Of a stretch of 64,000 bases of DNA, positions 1-11,688 are shown piece by piece. The number at the start of each line of letters is the position of its first letter. The stretch's first letter is position 1. The position numbers were made by a program, and so were the translations under genes. The notes under the pieces are model-generated. The model did no database searches. It had not been told where the DNA came from and saw nothing but the letters and a program-made list of their open reading frames with translations. Origin of the DNA: Rhizopus arrhizus. Its lineage: Eukaryota; Mucoromycota; Mucoromycetes; Mucorales; Rhizopodaceae. The stretch lies in the NCBI GenBank assembly GCA_024220505.1, contig JAKZZE010000013.1:1054001-1118000 (forward strand), written 5' to 3'.

Positions 1-2281
1 CTCGCGAAATTGAAAAAATAACGTCACTATATCCATTTATACAGTGATACAGACTGTTACTGATAAAGATCTTGTTGATAGCATATCAATAATAATAAAT
101 ATATTAAATCATGCAAGAGAAAAATATAAAAGGGTACATAATTTAGCAATAAAATTGAATGATTCTTGAGTAAATTGAGTTGCACAGTACTCAAGGGCTA
201 TGCAACAAGGTAAAATAAATCTCTTATACATTCTCAGTAGAACTGTTCAAATTCCTAAAACCTTCATTGGTTCCTTAAGGAAGAGTGAGACTATTATTTC
301 TCTTTACTTACTGTAGCAAGAGTCTAAAGTCCAGACGCGTTTTTCTCTCTTTAGGTCAGTGAACCAAATATGATATAGTAGTGTCGATAAATGACTATTA
401 TATTAATACAAGCTAATTCAACATTATTCCTTGAGGTTATTTTTTGCCCTGATCCTATAAAAGAAAGCAAAATGTTTTAAATACTCCAGGGCAAAGACTT
501 TGACATGGTGATCACAGAGACAGAATTTTATTTGGTCACAATGATGAATTGTCTGTCCCCATCTGTCTTTGCCTTGATCCTTCAAGCTCATAATTTGAAC
601 TACTATAGACAACATTGTTCTTGTTATCCAAAAAAGTGACGCCAATTAACTTTATAAACATGATGCAGGTGTTTCTAGTCGCTGCTGTTGTACCACATTT
701 CTGATTTACTTGTTTCATAAAATGTGAAGCATACCGAGGGCTTTTTCTGCATTTTATGATTTGTTAAAAGTCTACCTTCTACATTCGTTGGTGCTTGGGC
801 TCATATCAGCCAAGACTAAAGGGTATATATTTACGCACTTGTAGATAGTCCAACTGAACTCTCTATTTTTCTCTATATGCAATGATAAAATGTTCTCATA
901 ATAGCATCTGTAATTATCTACAAAGGTTTACAGGAGCATTGTATTTATTTTATGTTATTATAAAGATAAGATCGAATGGCAGGCTTTTAAAGGTACTCAG
1001 TTCAAGTGTCTGGTTTAACCTGTTGATTTCCTTATTCTGAATTGATTGAATTTTGATAAAGGTTGCTGTAAGAAGCCATAAATGGTTGACCAATGCTAGG
1101 TATCCTATCTATATTATTCTTTTGATAATGACTTGCATTAATGATAGAGTGGATCAATGGATAGTAAATGCAGTCTTGTGGTTCTATACCTTCCTTTGAA
1201 CTAAGAAAGAACATGTATTTTAGAACGTATATTCTGACATAAAAATTATAATGGATATTTAATAGCAACAATCCTTGATAGAGATGTCCAACTATGAGGT
1301 AATGTTTAAATGAACAAGTGCTTTGTCTATCAGTTCAAGTTCAATCAAGCCAGCAAATATTGGTAAAATATTGCTTTAATATCCTGAATTAAAGTAAAAT
1401 CAGATATAGCTTCTGGCAGACAAGAAATAGGATTGGTTATAAAGACGTAAATAATAGACGTGATTTGATGGTTTTCTCTCTTTAGGTCATATTTCACTAT
1501 TTTCCTTACAAAAGTTAAAACAAGGCATGCTGTAAAAGAATACAGCTCTAAAAGTTTCAACAGATTCCCATTGGAAGAAAAGAGCAAAAGGTTTTAGGTT
1601 TCGAGTGTTTGCTTGATAGTTATCAAGTGTTAGCCTGTGTCAAATGATTGTGCTAAATCATTTGGCCTGGTGAGGTCTCATGTTGGCGATGAATGACAGA
1701 GTGTTCATCGAGCGTTATGTCATATCCATCATGCGTCTCTATTCACCATTTTTAATCTACCTCATCCTTTCTCTCTCTTTTTTTCGAAAGCAATGCTCCT
1801 TTCTGATTCCGCTTGAGTTTGTTTAATATAAAAATCAGGAACAATAGGGCATTCTATTTTTGTGTCCTTCTGTGTGACTGTAAAAAAGTTTTCCTCGTCA
1901 ATCCAGTGATGAGAGAAGAAATGAACGCCACCCGAAAATTTTTTAGAGTTTGTTTTGTATATGAAAGCTCATGATCTTGCTGCTTTCAATTTTTGAAGTT
2001 ACTTTACATTTGCGCTTCTTTTTTAACTCTATTTTAGTGAAAACCTTGGCAAAGTGTGCATGTCTCTTGCCTTTGTTTCAGAGCGGCCAGTTTTTTTCTC
2101 AATAGGATGAGACATTTTAAAAGACCGCATCGAGTGAGTGAAGAGGTATTTTTTTTTTTCTCATTCTTTTCCCTTATTAACTTTATATACAAAATGTGTA
2201 GGTTTTTTTTATATATTTAGTATCTGTGTTTATTTGATCTAAACATTACATGATCTAGCTGGAAAAAAGAAGGCTCAAAAG
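1..2281. other. Gene-poor AT-rich region upstream of the eIF4B-like gene
   Basis: Only short, overlapping open frames occur here, none with a recognisable family or a splice pattern giving a longer product. A stretch of about 19 bases (TTTTTCTCTCTTTAGGTCA core) occurs twice, near 341 and 1472, the only internal repeat noticed. The last 200 bases before the start at 2282 contain pyrimidine-rich tracts and probably hold the promoter and 5' UTR of the next gene. Confidence 0.5.
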
Positions 2282-3553
2282 ATGTCATTGTCTGACTTCT
2301 TGGCTAATGACAATAGTATGTGCATTGTTAAATAACTTTGATATTTTTTTTAAAAAAAAAAAACTTTTTTTTTCTGTCATGTAGCAACTGCTTCCAGTGG
2401 TTCTTGGGCTGATGATGTTGTAGACCTTCCTACTGCTCGTACGTATTTCCTATATATTAATATACACATCAAAATATTAATTTTTGTACCCTGTAGCTGC
2501 TTGTAAGATAGAAAAAAAAATCTCATGTTTTTTACTAGTTAATAACTGTGGCATGACATTTTATTAGCAAGAGAAAGCAGATTTGATTCTCGCGGACCTG
2601 CTGATGAAGGTCGTGAATACAGAAATGAACGTAGAAACAGTGACAGAGATGATAGAGGTGGATTTGGTGGCCAAGGAGGAGATCGTGGATTTGGTGGTCG
2701 TGGTAAGAAGGCTGTTTGATAAAGATGATTTAGAGATGCTAATATAGATGATTAGATCGTTATGAACGTAGAGGATTTGAATCTCGTGAGCGTTCATTCG
2801 CTCCTCGTGCACCTGTCGAGCTTCCTACTGAACCTCCTTTCACTGCTCACATTGCTAGTTTGTCATTTGATGCTAATGAAGATGACTTGGCCAACTTGTT
2901 CTCCAATTTGAAGGTAAGAATAGAATACATGAAAGCAAGATGCATGTAGTTAAGCATTTATTGTTAGGTTGCTAACATTCGTCTTCTCCGTGATCGTAAC
3001 ACGGAAAGATCAAAGGGATTTGCTTATGTCGAATTTGAAGATTTGGACTCACTCAAGGGTGCTTTGGAATTATCCGGAGAAAGCATCTATGGCCGTGCTA
3101 TTCGTATTAGTGTTGCTGAACCTCGTAAGTCTTTTTTTTTTATAAAGCCTTTGAACTTTCTTTAAATACCACGTATAGCTCGTGAAGGTGAACGTGTCCG
3201 TCAACCTGATCGTACTGACGTTGACTCTTGGCGCCGTAAAGGACCCATTGACCTTCCTGACCCTCCTCGCCGCGAATTCGGTGGCCGTGGTGGATTCAGT
3301 GGTCGCGGTGGATTCCGTAACGACCGATTTGGTGGTAATCAAGGTAAACATGATAGCTTTTAGAGGGAAATAAACTTACTGTTTTTTAGATCGTCCTGCT
3401 GAAAGACCTCGTCTTAACTTGAAGCCTCGTTCAGTTGAAAATGCTACTGACAGTGCCAGCACACCTTCTAAAGCCAACAAACCTGATCCTTTTGGCGGTG
3501 CAAAGCCTGTTGATACTGACAAGGCCTTGAAGGATCTTGAAAAGAAGCTTGAA
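2282..3553 (+). CDS. Translation initiation factor eIF4B-like RNA-binding protein
   Basis: Seven exons (2282-2315, 2385-2438, 2568-2702, 2756-2913, 2968-3124, 3179-3343, 3390-3553) joined by consensus GT..AG introns of about 45-130 bases give a 288-residue protein. The N-terminus (MSLSDFLAND, then GSWADDVVDLPTAP) is the signature opening of fungal eIF4B/Tif3. It is followed by an Arg/Gly/Asp-rich stretch, one RRM at about 90-170 (octamer-like KGFAYVEF, DLDSLKGALEL between the RNP motifs), a second RGG-rich stretch and an acidic/basic tail. eIF4B stimulates the eIF4A helicase and mRNA recruitment to the small ribosomal subunit in the cytoplasm. eIF4H-like proteins share the RRM, but the N-terminal motif favours eIF4B. 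The stop is the TGA at 3551-3553. Confidence 0.85.
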
Positions 3554-4415
3554 TCAACTTCTGTCAGCAAAGATTAGATTCAAACAGCCTTTAAAAAAGT
3601 CTTAAAACGGAGAAGATAAAGTGTACGATTCAATCCATCTCCTTCCCTTTTCTCTTATTTCGTATATTTTTATAATAGAACATATTTTAGTATAAGCTTT
3701 TTTATTTCCTGTAAAGTAACAATCGTGTGAAGATCTGTTGTTTGATGTTACTGTAAAGCAAATCGTCTTGATTATTTTCCCCCTAAAAGGATGTTTCTAG
3801 TGATAGTTGATGGGGAACATGTACTGTATTTGGGGTGGTGGAAAACGTGACGGGCTAGCTTGCTGAAGTGAGAGTTTCAAAAACTGATTTGCACAGCTTT
3901 GTAACAAAATCGGTTTCATATATGTTCATCTTTATCTTATAAATGATAACAATCCCTGGAGATTCAAAGAGAGAGAGGCGTTTGGACTTTCAAGTGAATC
4001 ATGAAGGGTGCTATTATTCAACCTTAACTTTATCGTTTAGCATATGCTTATAAAAAAAATAAAACTGTTGATTTTCTTATAAGATTGTATATAGAAATAA
4101 TGTATCGAAAGGATCCCATGGTCGACACCAGTGAAAACTGAAAAGAACTTGAAAGACAATAATGGCAGAATAAATAATTTTATGTTACCATGAACCTCAT
4201 CTGTGGTGATGATGTACTTTCAAAAAGTAATCGGGAAAAGTTTCTTGTATGGTTTGTGTAAAAAACTATCTTGGTCTGTTATATCATCCTATATATCATC
4301 TCATGATTGACCGCATTAGATTCTGTGAGAGTAAAATAGACAATATTGAATTAATACACATTAATTATTAGATTATAATGGGTCCATGTGCATCATCTGT
4401 AAGCTCATGCGATAA
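3554..4415. other. 3' UTR of the eIF4B-like gene and AT-rich spacer
   Basis: AT-rich sequence with no supported coding region. The first part probably carries the 3' UTR and poly(A) site of the upstream gene. Confidence 0.4.
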
Positions 4416-4727
4416 AATAATACAAGACATGAATCGAGCTTAATTCAGTTAGTAAAAAGCAATCTGTTATATCCAACACAAACAACCCCTACTTCACGGC
4501 AACTACTAGAAACATGCCCTTGGCTTGACTTTAATAATCTATTATTCAAACATAAAAGTACAACATCAACAAGTGGACAGAATGTTTTTTCATCTTCTGA
4601 CACACAAACTCTGACCGGCTCTATCAAATTTATCATTGACAAAGCTATTGTTGTTGAAGTAGAACCTTATGGTTCTGTTAAGGATATTTCAGGAATATCA
4701 AGAACTGTTTGGCACAAAATCCTTTGA
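4416..4727 (+). pseudogene. Open reading fragment of unknown origin, no start codon
   Basis: A plus-strand frame stays open for about 103 codons (including LLETCPWLDFNN and KFIIDKAIVVEVEPYG) but has no ATG and no recognisable domain. Composition looks protein-like, with few low-complexity runs, so it may be an exon or a decayed transposon gene. No splice partners were found. The minus-strand frame over the same bases looks like a shadow. Confidence 0.25.
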
Positions 4728-5723
4728 TTATCTACATCAAGATCTTACCTTTTAATAAGTTTTTTTTTTTTAATGAATGTCATAAATGCTTTTTTTTGGT
4801 AGTACTGTGCTCACGTAAAGGCAGGTTGAAGTGCCAAAAATTACAAGCTACGGAGACGCTTGAGCAAGTATCACAAATGCTATCAATAAAATTCCTATTT
4901 GTCAACTTGATATGTGAATTCGTCAATTTAGTAACTTGTTTGAATAGAATTTCCTATTTATAAAACTTTTGATAAAATCAATAAAAGCCTATATTTTCAG
5001 GATTGAATGTCGCATTCTTACAAATTTTGCAGTACAATTAATACATAAAAATGAGAAATGAATGCAACATTCATTCCTGAAAATAGTGTACATGTCTGCT
5101 TTCGTTGTTTGCATAAACAGATTTTCTGAAAGTTCGCCAATGAAGCTTAAAATGTCAAAGTGTCTTTTTTGAGCTCAGTCCAATGTTCACAAAACCAGCA
5201 AATTGAGCGTAACCTTCTGAGTGTATAAGGTTGCTGAATCTGATAAGCCGATTCGTAACACAGAAGAAAAAGAGTAGTTTTATTTTCAATTGAAGTGGAC
5301 ATGTAACTTGTTACAATAGCTTATTGTTCATCTCTTTCTTACGTGTTTATTATATACCATATCTATAAAATACTTGGAACAGAAGAAGCAAAAGTAGTCT
5401 AACAGTTTTGGGCCAGTGTTACACATGTAATAAGTTTAGAAAGTAAAGGGCCCTAAATTTATACTTTTGCGTTAATGAAATGAAACAATAAACTTACCAT
5501 GGCATCAACAGAAAAAACATCAATGAATAAAAGTCATAAAGAAGGAAAACATATAAATCATTATGAAATGCTATACAATGAAATACAAAGTCGAGGTTTA
5601 AAAAAAAAAAAAGAATCCAAGTATTTAACCGAGGGGGGAGGTTTGCTTATTCAAGTAAAAAAATAAAAAATAAAAACTGTCTATCGCCGCTTGTTATTCT
5701 TTTTCTTTTTTCTTTTGAACACA

Positions 5724-6026
5724 ATGGGTTTGATAGAAAAGCTTAAAGATAATTTCGATTATTATAAACTCGATAAATACACAAGGAGAAGATTATCTCA
5801 GTCACAATTCGAATCACACGATCGTCGTTACTACGAAACTGTCTACAGAGACGGTGATTACATTAATCCTACTACGCAAGTACGTTCGACGCCTTCTCGT
5901 TCTCACTTGTCATATAAACAATCTCGGTGGTCCATTCATGAATTATGGCGAAAGGGCAGCAATAATAAGACAGTGGCTGCTACACAATTAAGAACTTCTG
6001 AAACTTATACTTTGGGTCGTGCCTAA
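5724..6026 (+). CDS. Small protein of unknown function (100 aa)
   Basis: Uninterrupted ORF starting at the first ATG after a pyrimidine-rich leader (MGLIEKLKDNFDYYK). The product is hydrophilic, rich in Arg, Tyr, Ser and Thr, with no membrane segment or known domain. An amphipathic N-terminal segment (about residues 1-20) is followed by a basic RRRLSQ stretch. An AATAAA-like signal lies about 55 bases after the stop. It converges with the small gene on the opposite strand that ends at 6124. Coding status rests on a good start context and protein-like composition. Confidence 0.5.
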   Translation: MGLIEKLKDNFDYYKLDKYTRRRLSQSQFESHDRRYYETVYRDGDYINPTTQVRSTPSRSHLSYKQSRWSIHELWRKGSNNKTVAATQLRTSETYTLGRA

Positions 6027-6123
6027 ATCTATAATGTAAATCTCTCATGTACAAAAAAATTGTATTATAAATTGTATCAAGAATAAAAAAAGTTTAATCT
6101 TCAAATAAAAAAAAAGTCTGAAC

Positions 6124-6519
6124 TCAACTAATGGTAGATTCCATTCTGTGAAGCCTTGAACGCATTTCTTCTGTACCAAAGTTTTCAATCTAATTGTTTA
6201 TGCCTACTATTTTAGTCACTGCTTTTAATTGTGTTTACGTAATACTTACGCTGCGAAGTATACTCGGATAAAGATCCCACTGACCTTCCTCTTCTTGTGT
6301 TTGCCAAAATGGATCTTCTGTTAAAGCTAAACGTTTGGCATAGGGTATATGTATTGTGGTAAAGTCTATATCATCGGACGAATGTATGGGCCTTTGTAGT
6401 TGGATATAACCATTGCCTAGTCTTCTTGACAGACTTGGATAAAGATCATAACAAGGATCAGATGTAATATAGTTTTGATAATAGACTCTTGGGGTTGTTT
6501 CAAGCTGTATATATACCAT
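6124..6519 (-). CDS. Small protein of unknown function (111 aa, two exons)
   Basis: Exon 1 (6250-6519) ends at a GTAAGT donor; the 60-base intron closes with TTAG and exon 2 (6124-6189) adds 21 residues ending TIS. The spliced frame is exact. The protein is rich in Tyr, Pro, Gln and acidic residues and contains two DLYPSL/DLYPSI copies (about residues 25 and 82). No known domain, signal peptide or membrane segment. It is divergent from the KEN-box gene at 6892, so the 372-base spacer may serve both. Confidence 0.55.
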
Positions 6520-6891
6520 TTCTAATGTGTCGAAGTTGATAAAAAAAAAGATGCAATAATGTGTAGAGGGAAAAAGAAAGAGGAGAAAGCATAGAAATAC
6601 GTTTATCTTTTCATGCGGTTTTGTTTACCAGTAATACCATGACACGCTAGTATTTCTTATCAGCTGAATAACGTACAAAACCATCGCTTGTGGACAGCAG
6701 CCCATACTTTCGTGATCAGCGTCAACTCCTATTGACACTGCAACACGATAAAAGATATTGATTGGCTGGGACAATAGTTCCTGTGACTATAGACTAAAAG
6801 TGTCCACTATTTCTATTGGCTGGACCTTGTCTTTATTTTTAATTTTTTGAAGAACGCGCTCAAGACATACAGCCTATTCTCTTTTTCGATA
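6520..6891. promoter_or_regulatory. Shared divergent promoter with two CCAAT boxes
   Basis: The spacer between the divergent genes holds two copies of ATTGGCTGG (starting at 6761 and 6815). Each contains an inverted CCAAT core, the target of the fungal Hap/NF-Y complex. Function is inferred from motif and position. Confidence 0.4.
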
Positions 6892-7917
6892 ATGACAAAG
6901 AAAAGAAAGGCAGATCCAGCCATCGGCTGCGCAAAGATTGATTCTTATTTTAAAAAGATATGCAACTCACCAAAACAAGTGTTCAATAATGAAAACGCCC
7001 TTGAAGGGACAGGGAAGCCTAGTAACAACTTCATAAAAGAAACACAACGGAAAGATGAAAAAGTGAATCAAACAGTCAGAAAACCTTTGGGACTAAAAAA
7101 TACAAGTGACAATGGGGGATTGAAGAGAAGTGAAGGACTGAAAATTGTGAGTAGTGATTCATTAAAGGACACCATACCTGTTTTTGAAGATGAACCGATA
7201 AGAAAACCGTTTGGATCAAAAAGCAATTCACAAATACCAGTTTTTAATGATGAAAACAAAGAGAATGAAGAGAATCAAACCACACGAAAGCCACTTGAAA
7301 CAAAAGCGATAGGCGATAATTTATCAAAAGAAACAATAGTAGTCTTTGAAGATGAAAACAACAGTGAACCGATAAGAAGATCACTAGGACTAAAGAGTGT
7401 GGGGGATAATACAGGCTTAAAGAGCTGTGGATTGACCGCAAGAGAACCACTCAAAGAAAAGACGACACAGCTTACGCCGTTAAAAACGACGGGTATCAAA
7501 GTATCCACAAGAAGTTTTAACGTACTTTGTGATGACGATATCAATAAAGGCGTTCAACAAGCACCTGAGCCCAAACGATTTGAAGTATACACACATGAAG
7601 AATTAGATACACAACATATATCAGAGAGCTATAGTGATAGTCAGCGTTCTTTTGTTCTTTCATCCAGTGAACATCACAATGATTCACAAACATCCGACAA
7701 ACAAGCAAATGATACACCAAGAAAAAGGACAGATGAAAATGAAGTATACTCACCGTTTGAAGTCTATGAAGATCGTCAACCTAGCCTCTTTTCATCAAGT
7801 TCCTCACCAGATATAAATGACGGATTCTTTTCAGAAGATGAATTAGAAGGTGACTTGGGTGAAGAAGAAGTTGATGATTCACGATATGAATTCTCAGTTC
7901 CTAAAGCACCTGTATAA
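6892..7917 (+). CDS. Acidic, probably disordered protein with KEN-box, D-box and PIP-like motifs
   Basis: Single-exon protein of 341 residues from the ATG at 6892 (MTKKRKADPAIG). Residues 13-20 (CAKIDSYF) match a PCNA-interacting PIP box (QxxI/LxxFF type) except for the first Gln, and sit beside basic residues. Residues 63-70 (RKPLGLKN) fit a destruction box and residues 122-127 (NKENEE) contain a KEN box, both degrons of the anaphase-promoting complex. A loose repeat pairs a VFEDE/VFNDE motif with RKPxxxK three or four times between 60 and 190. The C-terminus is Ser-rich and strongly acidic. The layout resembles vertebrate PCNA-associated factor PAF15 or securin-like cell-cycle proteins, but homology was not shown; a nuclear, cell-cycle-regulated role is inferred. 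Its stop lies 26 bases from the stop of the convergent neighbour. Confidence 0.6.
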   Translation: MTKKRKADPAIGCAKIDSYFKKICNSPKQVFNNENALEGTGKPSNNFIKETQRKDEKVNQTVRKPLGLKNTSDNGGLKRSEGLKIVSSDSLKDTIPVFEDEPIRKPFGSKSNSQIPVFNDENKENEENQTTRKPLETKAIGDNLSKETIVVFEDENNSEPIRRSLGLKSVGDNTGLKSCGLTAREPLKEKTTQLTPLKTTGIKVSTRSFNVLCDDDINKGVQQAPEPKRFEVYTHEELDTQHISESYSDSQRSFVLSSSEHHNDSQTSDKQANDTPRKRTDENEVYSPFEVYEDRQPSLFSSSSSPDINDGFFSEDELEGDLGEEEVDDSRYEFSVPKAPV

Positions 7918-7943
7918 ATAACAACAAGCAAATACCCAATTTA

Positions 7944-9842
7944 TTAATTATCTTCTACAAAAGCAATTCCATCTTGTTCAAATGCAATATCTAATAATTG
8001 ACCATTTTTATCCTTCTTTACTTTTCCATTAAATGATAACTCATGTACATTAAATCCAAATTCAAGATCTTTTTGACTTTCTAATCGAATATATCGATAC
8101 CCTGTTTCACGTACAATAAAGTGACATTCTAGCAATTCATCGTCCATGTCCATTATTTCACATTTTATAAAAGGTGAAGGATGCAACTTGATCTATTTAG
8201 GCAATAAAATAAGCAGCTTATAAGATAAATTAATAAATGATTTACCCATTGTGAACTATCATAAGATATTTGTATCCTTATACTACTCATATAAGCATAA
8301 GGGTGACGAGAAACAAGCCTGTATTTCAATGGTATACGCATTGGCATCAACAAATCTAATCCTATATAATCACCTGCACGAATATCTACTCTATAGATTA
8401 ATAACAGTAAGACTATCTTTGGCTAGAACTTACTCTCAGCGGATTTCCATGAAGTAGAGTCGTCTTCATCCACAGCAAAAGCATAGTGATGGTCTTGGTA
8501 ATAGTCTTTGATAATGTAGTCATCATGCATTTGTTTCAATGTCCGCACATCAATGGTTGGATTGTAAGAAAATAGCTGAACATCCGGAAATACAGCAACG
8601 TTTGTTAAAAATAAGCATTGATCACGTCCACATGAGGCCCTTGCATGACGCTGATCCATGATACTGTCTGAATAAGGTATATTCTTTTTTAAATCGTTGT
8701 AAAGTGTCTTTAAGCCTTGATTCTACACACCAAATACATTCATAATTAATAAATGACTCTTTTTTCTCTTTTCTAGTTACCAAATGTTCTATTTCTTTTG
8801 TACTTGGTTCTTTTGTAAATGAACCATGTCCTTCCAGCTGGTATGGTATTTGATTCATATTGAGAATAAAATATACGTCTGCATATTCATTTGTATTGTT
8901 GTACTTGTTTATAAATTTTGAAACCGTCTCTTTTGATGCAAATGTGCCTGATCCCATATCAATATAGCAGGTATGAAGCTCAACTTCTTCTTGCTTGTAT
9001 TCAGTATCACCAGTATGATATAAAATATTATTCATGTTTACCTTGATTGGAAAAACAATATCTCCAGTGTGAATCAATGTAGGATTCATAACTACTTGAT
9101 TCTCCGTGAATGAGATGGGTTGATCGTAAGAAATTAGCATAGATACTCCTAAGTCTCTTTTTGTTGGGTATGTCTTGAAAGTAACAATAGGTTGTCTTTG
9201 CTGATTGGCAAGCATGATATCTACCAGCAACACCTATACTTTTGGGCGCATTGATTATATTGATCTTATTTGAATAACATCCTTTTATCATCTATTCTTA
9301 TCAAATTAGATTCTTATGTCTTGTTTATGATAGAAACTTACGGCATTTGTTAATTGTATTGCTGGATTATCATTCCAAATAATAAAACTATTAAACATAT
9401 CATATTCACAAAGATCTTTTATAATATCATCTACCGAACCATGATCTTGGGATATCCATACCACCGCCGTAGTTTGTAATCGGCCTTCGTCAGGGTATAC
9501 TTTTTCTAATAAATCCACTTGTTCCAGTACATCCACTTCATGATCTTGCTGCCAATCTTGGTACTTTTTCCCACTAAAAAATCCAACGTGCACCAGTAAT
9601 AACATACAGCCTGCAAATACACTCAGGCCGACAAGTCCCAGCTCGATCCAGTTGGACCGTTGAAAGCGTTTGATACAACGTCGTTTGACAACTGATGTCC
9701 ATTTTCGTAATTTGCTTTCTTGCCACACCCGTTGAAAGTAGCTTGGAATGCGATGTTGAAAAGGGTCTGAACTAATGTTGATTTGAATGCCCCTCAGGCT
9801 GTTCTGTGGACGGTGCGAGTACTTGTTGTCTTGTCCACGCAT
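7944..9842 (-). CDS. Membrane-anchored glycosyltransferase-like protein with discoidin-like C-terminus
   Basis: Six exons with introns of 45-60 bases join in frame from the ATG at 9842 (MRGQDNKYSH) to the TAA at 7944. A basic cytosolic tail (1-65) is followed by one membrane span (about 66-89), giving type II topology typical of Golgi transferases. The lumenal part begins with a nucleotide-sugar-transferase-like fold: a TTAVVWISQ strand, FIIWNDN, then INAPKSIGVAGRY and TTYCYFQD, the latter in the place of a DxD motif although only one Asp is left. A later IDMGSGTFAS plus EYADVYF segment fits the second half of such enzymes. The C-terminal 200 residues (FAVDEDDSTSW onward, RIPLKYRLVS, IRIQISYDSSQW) resemble an F5/8 type C (discoidin) fold. 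Substrate unknown. Homologous glycosyltransferase-like fungal proteins are known; the assignment is from remembered patterns. Confidence 0.6.
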
Positions 9843-9972
9843 AAAAAGAAGAAGAAAAAATAAAGAGAGGTTTATTTACACAACCGTCTTTCTCTCCTTT
9901 TTCTCTTAAATCAAGTCACACAAACACACTTTGTAAAATGGCTGTTTGTAAAAAAAGTAATGTGGTTTTTAA

Positions 9973-11688
9973 TTAAAAGTTATCAGACAAGTAATTTTGT
10001 TCATCAACAAAAGTAGCCACAACAGTTCTATCAGCAAATTTACGACCAGCGAGGGCACGTAAGGCGGCCAAGGTTTCATCTGTTGTTTCATATCTTACGA
10101 AAATCTATTTGATTGTGTTAAGACAATAAAGTTCTTGTGAAAAAAAAAAGAACTTACTAAACCACAACCAGGAACTTGTTGATCTTTTTGAGGTTTGGGG
10201 ATCTTCATATCTACTATATTACCAAACTTTGCACATTCTTCTGCAATATCTTCCCAAATATCTATGGATTTTTCATGAGCCTTCTCCCCCCTTTTCTCTT
10301 TATTCGCTATTTACCTTGATATTCTTCATCGTCTTCCAATTCTTCAGGTGACACCATATTCATCAATTGTAAAACCCGTGTAGCATCTTCCTCTTTAGCA
10401 CTTGTCACAGGCACATAATTCGCAGGCAAGATAGGTCCTGACATATAATCAGGTGGAATATGCTTGGCACCTACACTTGCACGCTGCACAATTAACTTTT
10501 TATCACCCAGCTCCATTCCATTCAATCCTTGACAAGCCAAATCCGTCACACTAGGATCAGCATACTCACAAAACGCAAATCCCTTATTAGCCCCGGTGGC
10601 GGTATCCTTGACCAAGTTAAAGGCACGTAATTCACCAAAGGAAGTCAATAATTCCATCACTTGGTTGTCTGTCAAATAGACGGGCAAACCACCGACAAAG
10701 ACCTTGTTGGGCGTATCAGGTACATTGGTCGACAAACCAGGGACTTGTTCTTCGGGAGGTTGATAATGATTAGGTCTGCGAATCTTGAGTGTATTGCCTT
10801 GAAAGCTAATACCGTCCAAGACCATACAGGCTGTGGCTTGTTGGCTCGTGTGAAATTCAATGAATGCAAAATTCTTTTCATGGTTGATTTGGGCACCCAC
10901 AACTGGAGTCTTGTCTTGCAGTTCATGACGAATGGTGGCATTGAAAAAGTCGCACAAGGTAACTTCATCTGTGGTGCTAGGAATTTGACCTACATACAGT
11001 TTCTTGGATTGTTTGGGCGTGGCATCTTCCATGCGTTGAGGAGGAGGCTGGAAGGATTGTGGGGTACGTGTACCGACAACTTGACCTGGCAAAGGGAAAA
11101 GACCGGTCATCTTGACTTGTTGAGCTGTCATGCCTTCCATGCCTGCTGGAGCCATATCCCAATTATGCAATCGTCTGGGTCGTTTGCTCAATGGGATGAC
11201 ATCCACTTCCTCACGTCGAAAAGCGGGGGGACTTCGGCTCGTACGTCTTCTTCGGCTATGACGACTGACACTTCTTCTGCGACTGCTGCGGTGGTAATCG
11301 TCTCTTCTGTGATAACGGGGAGAGCGCTCTCGTCTATTCTCCCTAGAAGATCTTCTGCTACGACGGCTTGTATCGCGTGGAGATCGATCACGGTATCTAC
11401 TGCCTCTGTGTTCCAAATCTTCTCTTCTACGATAATCTTCATTGCGGTAATCACCATAGCGGCCTAGCACACAAACGTTAAAATGTTTAATGCATGGGTC
11501 ATTGAATTACCTTGGGATTCATAATGATTATTGCTGTGAAGTTCTTGACCTACAGAGCTTAGGAAAGAATTAGCAAGATCAGCTGCAGATTGCTGTGAGG
11601 GGTCTAGAGAATAATATTTAGAAAAAGGTAAATATAATCAGCTTTTTATTTCTTTACGTGATTGGTCTCTATTCCATCCATAAGACAT
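9973..11688 (-). CDS. Splicing factor U2AF large subunit (U2AF65 type)
   Basis: Starts MSYGWNRDQS (11658-11688), then exon 11511-11603, a long exon from 11463, and short C-terminal exons to the TAA at 9973. The protein has an Arg/Ser-rich domain, a U2AF ligand motif with the key Trp (RRLHNWDM) that binds the small subunit, RRM1 (KKLYVGQIP, NFAFIEF), RRM2 (NKVFVGGLP, GFAFCEY) and a C-terminal UHM-type RRM (EDIAEECAKFG, VPGCGL, FVRYETTDETLAALRAL). U2AF binds the polypyrimidine tract and 3' splice site in the nucleus and recruits U2 snRNP. Length and domain order match the family. The gene contains at least four short introns of its own. Confidence 0.92.

Noticed and set aside
424..1587. Short minus-strand ORFs with protein-like appearance
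   Set aside because: No recognised motifs, no consistent frame chain, and composition fits random AT-rich sequence.
10661..11467. Plus-strand ORF of 268 codons
   Set aside because: It lies opposite the U2AF coding exon and owes its openness to codon bias on the other strand.
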